From NCBI GenBank assembly GCA_002314445.1, contig DCFX01000093.1:1-10572 (forward strand): a DNA stretch of 10,572 nucleotides. Reading direction: 5' to 3'. Below the pieces are notes generated by a model. It saw only the letters and a list, made by a program, of their open reading frames with translations, made no database searches and had not been told where the DNA came from. The stretch is from Treponema sp. UBA1793 (GTDB lineage Bacteria; Spirochaetota; Spirochaetia; Treponematales; Treponemataceae). Below, in pieces: positions 6,668 through 10,572 of this stretch (positions are counted from its first letter, which is position 1; each line of letters opens with the position of its first letter). The position numbers and the translations under genes are program-made.

Positions 6668-6717
6668 GTAAGGAAAGGCACTTTGAATCAAACTGGTACG
6701 GTATGTCTTTCTGCCGT

Positions 6718-7464
6718 TTACAGCTCTTTTTCCGGTTTTCCGCAGATATCTGCGGTATGCATAAGATAAAGAATACCTTTTGAAATCCGCTGCGGTACAT
6801 TATCAAAGTGGCCGCCGGTGTTCATTTCAAAAAAAGGATGAAAGGCGGAGAGTTCTTCGTATGTTTTTAAAGTGCAGTCCTCCACCTCTGCCATTATACG
6901 GTTCCTGCTGTGACTTTCACTGTCGCCGAGGGACATATAGATGAGAGGGGCCGGTGAAACAGGTCTGCGTCCATGTATATATTCAATCCATCCGGGAAAC
7001 CACAGCGAGCCTGACATGCCTGCGAATCTTGTAAAAATCCTGCTATTGTACAGCGCATATAATGCAAGAAGCCCTGCAAGAGAATAGCCTGCAAGAGCGG
7101 TGTGTCCGGGAGCCGGCAGAGTCCTGTATGAAGAGTCGATACGGGGCTTTATGATTTTTTCCAGAAGCGAAAGGTACTGCAATCCGCCGCCCGAAAACGG
7201 CCCGAGGTTTTTTCCGAGTTTTGGCGCCGCCCAGGGCGGGAATGTCGTATTCCAGTCCTTTCCTTCTATGCCTGCAAGGATGAAAGGTTCACAGTCGGAA
7301 TCAAAATGCGGTATAAGCAGTTTTGCAATTGGTTCCGCGTCAGGTTCGCCTATAAGGTAAACTACCGGAAAGCGGCGGGATATATCATCGTACTGTGGAG
7401 GAAAAGACAGGCTGCAGTTCCATTCAGTGCCTTCAGCATCTCCTATGCGGAAACTTTCAGTCAT
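6718..7464 (-). CDS. Alpha/beta-hydrolase esterase (Fes/IroE/esterase-D-like)
   Basis: This is a predicted serine hydrolase of the putative-esterase superfamily (COG2819-like), 248 residues and without a signal peptide, so probably cytoplasmic. The nucleophile elbow is GYSLAG with Ser128. The next strand reads FAGMSGSLWFPG, the acid is probably Asp181 (or Glu183) in SLGDSESHS, and the catalytic His219 lies in NTGGHFDNVPQR. This order and spacing match enterochelin-esterase, IroE and esterase-D-like proteins. No siderophore gene is nearby, so the substrate cannot be named. ATG 7464 was chosen because it sits in an ATGACTGA overlap of 8 nt with the stop of the HD gene; the longer frame to 7515 would add 17 residues lying wholly inside the HD gene. 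Translational coupling to the HD gene is likely. An 85-nt gap with its own promoter-like signal separates it from the thioredoxin gene. Confidence 0.85.
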   Translation of the reverse strand: MTESFRIGDAEGTEWNCSLSFPPQYDDISRRFPVVYLIGEPDAEPIAKLLIPHFDSDCEPFILAGIEGKDWNTTFPPWAAPKLGKNLGPFSGGGLQYLSLLEKIIKPRIDSSYRTLPAPGHTALAGYSLAGLLALYALYNSRIFTRFAGMSGSLWFPGWIEYIHGRRPVSPAPLIYMSLGDSESHSRNRIMAEVEDCTLKTYEELSAFHPFFEMNTGGHFDNVPQRISKGILYLMHTADICGKPEKEL

Positions 7465-8074
7465 CACTTTTGCGCAGCCACCCTTTTTTTTCGGCATTTT
7501 CGATATTTGCTTCAATCCACGGCCAGATACGCGGCATATACTTTTTTACGGGAGCCATACGGATACGTGCGTCTGCGCTTTGGACACGGCCATTTTCCCA
7601 TGTAGCGCCTGCTGTAAGCGTGTTGTGTAAAAACGGCTGAATCCTGTCCATACAGGCTGCAAAACGGGAATCGGCAGTTTCCATTTTATCGAACTCTTCC
7701 CATAATGAACGTATCTCAGTTCCCTGGTCTTCAGGCAGCTGCGCAAAAAGCTTGTCTGCAGCATCCTTCTCCCGCTGTTCTTTTGTACCGTTTCCGGTTT
7801 TATCGTATGCAAACGTATCGCCTGCGTATATTTCTATGAGGTCGTGTATGAGTACCATTTTCACCGCTCTGTTTATATCAGGAGAATCTTCCGCATATTC
7901 GCCGAGCAGCATTGCCATAACAGCCAGATGCCACGAATGTTCCGCATCGTTTTCACGGCCGCTGCCGTCAACATGGAGAGTCCGGCGGAGTACGTGAGTC
8001 ATTTTGTCAATTTCAGCAATAAATTTGAGTTGTTTGTCGAGGCGTTCATTGCCTGATGAAATAAAATCAGTCAT
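7457..8074 (-). CDS. HD-domain phosphohydrolase (YfbR/HDDC2-like)
   Basis: This is a metal-dependent HD hydrolase of the COG1896 group, whose characterised members (YfbR, HDDC2) are 5'-deoxynucleotidases. It has 205 residues. The HD signature is complete: His46 in NDAEHSWHLA, His77-Asp78 in VLIHDLIEIYAGD with the following Glu81 and Asp86, and the distal Asp143 in CMDRIQPF. No signal peptide or membrane segment is seen, so it should be cytosolic. The start at ATG 8074 matches the usual family beginning; a longer frame from GTG 8152 would put 26 unrelated residues across the promoter region. Only a weak GGA precedes the ATG. It shares an 8-nt overlap with the esterase and forms the head of the minus-strand series. 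Nucleotide clean-up is the likely role, but the exact substrate is not visible. Confidence 0.87.
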   Translation of the reverse strand: MTDFISSGNERLDKQLKFIAEIDKMTHVLRRTLHVDGSGRENDAEHSWHLAVMAMLLGEYAEDSPDINRAVKMVLIHDLIEIYAGDTFAYDKTGNGTKEQREKDAADKLFAQLPEDQGTEIRSLWEEFDKMETADSRFAACMDRIQPFLHNTLTAGATWENGRVQSADARIRMAPVKKYMPRIWPWIEANIENAEKKGWLRKSDD

Positions 8075-8078
8075 ATTC

Positions 8079-8108
8079 CGAGTATACTCGAAAAGGAGAG
8101 AAAGTAAA
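8079..8108 (-). promoter_or_regulatory. Predicted promoter of the HD gene with an overlapping 12-bp palindrome
   Basis: On the minus strand a TTTACT -35 box (8108-8103) is followed after 16 nt by a TATACT -10 box (8086-8081), which matches the consensus at five of six positions. The -10 box ends 6 nt before the ATG. It sits inside a perfect 12-bp palindrome, CGAGTATACTCG (8079-8090), which could be an operator. The palindrome may also be coincidental, since TATA-type boxes are partly self-complementary. Confidence 0.45.
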
Positions 8109-8143
8109 GCTGCGGGCTTGAGTGTTAAAAATGGTTCTTTTTT

Positions 8144-8171
8144 TTGAGACACTTTCCGATATTGATAGTAT
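8144..8171 (+). promoter_or_regulatory. Possible promoter of the P83/100-like gene
   Basis: TTGAGA (8144-8149) matches the -35 consensus at five of six positions. A TAGTAT box follows after 16 nt (8166-8171), with TATAGC (8169-8174, 19-nt spacer) as an alternative -10. It faces away from the HD gene promoter, so the 129-nt gap carries divergent transcription. Confidence 0.35.
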
Positions 8172-8172
8172 A

Positions 8173-8193
8173 GCCTGTTCGTGTTGGACAGGC
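8173..8193 (+). repeat. Inverted repeat/leader hairpin just before the ribosome-binding site
   Basis: GCCTGTTC (8173-8180) pairs with GGACAGGC (8186-8193): 8 bp with one G-U pair and a 5-nt loop GTGTT. The Shine-Dalgarno sequence AGGAG (8194-8198) starts at the next base and the ATG is at 8204. It may be an operator overlapping the transcription start, or an RNA hairpin affecting translation or mRNA stability. Confidence 0.5.
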
Positions 8194-8203
8194 AGGAGAA
8201 TTT

Positions 8204-9085
8204 ATGATTAAGAAATTAATCGTTTCCTTGCTGCTTTGTGCGGCAACAGGTCTGCTTTTTGCTGCAGATGCAGAAAAGGCACAAATTGATACATCTCTGC
8301 TTGACAAAGCATATGCCGAAACGTATATCAATGATAAAGCAGCAGTGTCCTGGAAGGAATACAGTACCGGGAAACAAATCCGCGACATGGGCCGCAGGCT
8401 TGGTGCGGAAATAAAGTATCAGGAACAGACGAATCATTCAGAATCACCGTTTGCCGGTGGTTCTCCTGATTTTAAGTACAAGGCTGTGAGAATTTATCCG
8501 GGAAAAAAAGCCGGCGCTGATGTTATTTATGTGAATAAAAACGCCAAGCTCAGTACAATTCAGAACGTGCGCCGTGTCGTATCAGGGTATATTGAACGTG
8601 CATACGACATTCCTATGGAACAGTCTGATGTAATTGCAAAAAAAGTATGTTACTGGAATACGAACCACTACAATGATAAAGCATATTTCCGCGATCATTT
8701 TCAAGTGCGTGTTCGCGAAGTGTTTTCCAACCGGACACCTGTTATCGGACTTGCCCGTTCGTACAAAAACTGGCCGGGGAAAACGCGTATTGTCATCCCG
8801 TTTGTCCTGATTAAAGAAACAGTTCCCGACGCTGTTGAACCGGCACCTCAACCTGCAGTAACGGAACCGGAGCCGGCACCTGTCCAAGAGCCGGAAACAC
8901 CGGCCGTCCAGCCCGAACCCACTCCCGAACCGGAGCCCGCCCAGGCAAAGAAAGCGGGAATGCCTCTCTTCAGCATTATCCTGATTATTGTCCTTATTGC
9001 GGCAGTAGTTGTCCTTGCAGTCCTGCTTGCGAAACATTTTATGGATAAAAAGAAAGAAGAAGATAACGGCGATATAAAGAATTAA
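8204..9085 (+). CDS. P83/100 N-terminal-domain protein with Pro/Glu stalk and C-terminal membrane anchor
   Basis: This 293-residue envelope protein resembles the N-terminal domain of the spirochaete P83/100 antigen family. Residues 1-20 form a signal peptide ending LLFA before Ala-Asp. The domain (about 35-202) carries the recognisable pattern STIQNVRRVVSGYIERAYD (117-135), then DVIAKK (142-147), a YF-rich stretch, and YKNWPGKTRIVIPF (187-200). The Borrelia protein has a comparable NLRR...GY...IAK...WAGKT.I.IP series, recalled from memory. A Pro/Glu/Ala-rich stalk follows (209-248, repeated PEP units). A hydrophobic helix (about 254-277) then leads to a short charged tail, KKKEEDNGD. The long coiled coil and C-terminal region of full P83/100 proteins are absent. 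A strong AGGAG lies 5 nt before the ATG. Topology suggests an inner-membrane anchor with the domain held in the periplasm, possibly close to cell wall or flagella. Its function is unknown, as for the whole family. Confidence 0.85.
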   Translation: MIKKLIVSLLLCAATGLLFAADAEKAQIDTSLLDKAYAETYINDKAAVSWKEYSTGKQIRDMGRRLGAEIKYQEQTNHSESPFAGGSPDFKYKAVRIYPGKKAGADVIYVNKNAKLSTIQNVRRVVSGYIERAYDIPMEQSDVIAKKVCYWNTNHYNDKAYFRDHFQVRVREVFSNRTPVIGLARSYKNWPGKTRIVIPFVLIKETVPDAVEPAPQPAVTEPEPAPVQEPETPAVQPEPTPEPEPAQAKKAGMPLFSIILIIVLIAAVVVLAVLLAKHFMDKKKEEDNGDIKN

Positions 9086-9101
9086 TAATAATTACTATCG
9101 A

Positions 9102-9145
9102 CAGGGTTGAGCCGGTTTTTACGGCTCAATCTTTTTTTAACCCTG
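9102..9145 (+). terminator. Intrinsic terminator after the P83/100-like gene, nested in a wider inverted repeat
   Basis: TTGAGCCG (9107-9114) pairs perfectly with CGGCTCAA (9122-9129) around a 7-nt loop, and TTTTTTT follows (9132-9138). An outer pair, CAGGGTT (9102-9108) with AACCCTG (9139-9145), encloses the whole structure and competes for two bases of the inner stem. The phosphatase gene converges from the other side. On that strand no good T-run follows the stem, so it works best for the plus-strand gene. Confidence 0.9.
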
Positions 9146-9177
9146 AGTGCATTTTAAACTCTACGCGAACTACATTT

Positions 9178-10572
9178 TTATGTACCGCAGTACTTCATTA
9201 TGACGGCAGTAAGATCATCCCTGAGCGGAACCGCTTCCGTAAAAGCTTCAAATATATCAAGCACATATGCCAGTACTTCCTTTGCGGTGCCGCGGGGAGC
9301 CCTGGCGAATATATCTTTAAGGCGTTCCGTTCCGAGTTCGTCTCCTGCAAGGTTTCTGCTTTCTGCGAGACAGTCGGTATACAGAAGTAAATATGTTTCA
9401 CCGGTAAGTTCGCTGGTCACGGTGCGATAATCGTCAGGCAGCCCGTCAATCCCGATAAATGAACCGCGGAAGTTACCTGCATTGCTTCCCAGTACGGAAA
9501 CTTTTTTCTCCTGATCGGTTTTCTTCACAAGCACGTCGGTATGTCCTGCGTTGACGTATTCAATTTTATTTCCATTTATCCGCAGAAAGATGCCGGTAAG
9601 GTAATTTTCCACCATGCCCTTTTCTTTTGTAAGCACTGTATTAAACTGTTTGAGCATTTTATCCAGGGGTTTGCTGCCGTATGATGTGAAGACCTGTTCT
9701 GCAAGATATTTGGACAGAATGCCGACAAGCCCGGATGCGACGCCGTGTCCTGATACGTCGAACAGTGCGGTGCCTGAAAGCCTGCCGTCTTTGTCGTAAT
9801 AAAAATCATATACGTCTCCCGAAACAGAAGACATCGGTTTAAATACGAATGAACAGTCCCAGTCTTCTGTATGCGGCGCTTTCGGCGGATAAAAGCTTTT
9901 CTGGACAAGTTCTGCCATGCGCATGTCGCGTTTATGTATGATCTGCTGTTCCTGAAGCATACGGTTTTTACGGCTTATTTCCCTTGTCCTTTCTGCAACT
10001 TCCACGTTTACGATACTGTCGAGCAGTATTTTAATGGTGACGATTCCGGCATAGCAGCCGTTGTTTTTAACTATAATCGGGTCATACAGATTTTCTTCGG
10101 CACGCGAGGTTGCTTCTGAGGCAACCTGTTCAACGGGTGCCGTCCCGTCGACAGTGAGGAAATCAGTAATCATCAGATCTTTTATTAATTTATGCGAATG
10201 AAGGCTGTATCCGTACTGACTGCCGAATAAATCGAGCAGTATGGCGCGCGGCATAATCCCGAGAATCCTTCCCTTCGTGTCCACTATTGTAACAAGCATA
10301 CACTCGGAATGAACCTGGAACAGTTGCAGAACTTTTATAACGGGCGTGTCAGGGAATTGAGTAATACCGGGAACAGCAAGTTTTAAAACAGCCTGGCCTG
10401 ATTCCTGATTTGACTGTTTTTTATCTGATACGGCATCGGTTTCAGCAGCTGTTTTTTTCTTTTTTTCTTCGGGAATTTTGCCCGAAAGTGCGTCCCTGTT
10501 GCGCTTTGACGACATGATGCGCACGTATGATTCACTTGTCGTCTTTGTAAAAGTCCGTGCGGGGCGCGCAAG
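9178..10572 (-). CDS. CBS-pair plus SpoIIE/RsbU-type PP2C phosphatase (5' end may lie outside the window)
   Basis: This is a cytosolic protein-serine/threonine phosphatase of the SpoIIE/RsbU class, which dephosphorylates anti-anti-sigma-type partners. Numbered from GTG 10524 (448 residues), it has a low-complexity Lys-rich start (19-45) and two CBS repeats (about 47-102 and 112-172). A coiled-coil signalling helix follows (about 174-208), then the phosphatase domain (about 208-446). Metal-binding acidic residues are all kept: Asp237 in SVSGDVYDF, Asp256 in LFDVSGHGVASG, Asp384 in LLYTDCLAESRN, and Asp436-Asp437 in LRDDLTA. The motif YTDC has Cys where YTDG is usual. The CBS pair probably senses an adenine nucleotide and transmits through the helix. 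The frame stays open to base 10572 with no stop. ATG 10515 and GTG 10524 lack a good ribosome-binding site, so the real start may be upstream. No sigma-factor or STAS partner gene is in view. Confidence 0.9.
   Translation of the reverse strand, partial: LARPARTFTKTTSESYVRIMSSKRNRDALSGKIPEEKKKKTAAETDAVSDKKQSNQESGQAVLKLAVPGITQFPDTPVIKVLQLFQVHSECMLVTIVDTKGRILGIMPRAILLDLFGSQYGYSLHSHKLIKDLMITDFLTVDGTAPVEQVASEATSRAEENLYDPIIVKNNGCYAGIVTIKILLDSIVNVEVAERTREISRKNRMLQEQQIIHKRDMRMAELVQKSFYPPKAPHTEDWDCSFVFKPMSSVSGDVYDFYYDKDGRLSGTALFDVSGHGVASGLVGILSKYLAEQVFTSYGSKPLDKMLKQFNTVLTKEKGMVENYLTGIFLRINGNKIEYVNAGHTDVLVKKTDQEKKVSVLGSNAGNFRGSFIGIDGLPDDYRTVTSELTGETYLLLYTDCLAESRNLAGDELGTERLKDIFARAPRGTAKEVLAYVLDIFEAFTEAVPLRDDLTAVIMKYCGT

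Noticed and set aside
6633..6806. N-terminal extension of the thioredoxin frame up to 6806
   Set aside because: It overlaps the end of the esterase gene and the intergenic gap, while the ATG at 6632 begins a textbook signal peptide.
7465..7515. Esterase start at the upstream end of its frame (7515)
   Set aside because: The added residues lie wholly within the HD gene and include a Lys-rich stretch caused by a homopolymer; the ATGACTGA overlap is the more natural start.
8582..9037. Antisense frame opposite the Pro/Glu stalk, rich in Arg, Gly, Phe and Leu
   Set aside because: The repeats are the reverse complement of PEP codons, not a real repeat protein.

Overview
The window reads as part of a spirochaete chromosome, most likely a Treponema-like host-associated species of moderate GC. 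The strongest taxonomic signal is the gene at 8204-9085. Its conserved domain resembles the N-terminal domain of the spirochaete P83/100 antigen family. Supporting signs are a lipoprotein with a relaxed lipobox and a CBS-SpoIIE-type signalling phosphatase. No rRNA, tRNA, CRISPR array or insertion sequence was seen. All intergenic gaps are under 150 bases.

Region 1 (2-3491, + strand) looks like the distal end of an aryl-polyene or flexirubin-like pigment-lipid cluster. It holds a truncated FabG-type ketoreductase and a FabF-type ketosynthase joined by an ATGA stop/start overlap. A terminator-like hairpin follows, then an MIO-dependent aromatic amino acid ammonia-lyase. The likely logic is that the lyase makes an aryl-acrylate starter, and the ketosynthase and ketoreductase help extend it as a polyene. 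A strong intrinsic terminator closes the block at 3518-3558.

Region 2 (3571-5142, + strand) is a lone predicted lipoprotein with a peptidase S41 fold. It keeps the serine and a candidate histidine but has Cys where the usual Lys would be.

Region 3 (5167-8074, - strand) reads in transcription order as follows: an HD-domain phosphohydrolase, an alpha/beta-hydrolase esterase overlapping it by 8 nt, then an exported TlpA-like thioredoxin. After that come a 51-residue CD1871A-type peptide ending in a CxxC motif and a NapH-like membrane polyferredoxin. The last three overlap one another and probably form a membrane redox module that carries electrons to the extracytoplasmic thioredoxin. The two promoter-like sequences in this block both sit 6 nt from an ATG, which hints at leaderless mRNAs.

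Region 4 (8144-9145, + strand) is the P83/100-like protein, with a signal peptide, a Pro/Glu-rich stalk and a C-terminal membrane anchor. It has a promoter-proximal inverted repeat upstream and a clear terminator downstream.

Region 5 (9178-10572, - strand) is a CBS-pair plus PP2C/SpoIIE-type protein phosphatase. Its reading frame is still open at the window edge, so its true start may lie outside.
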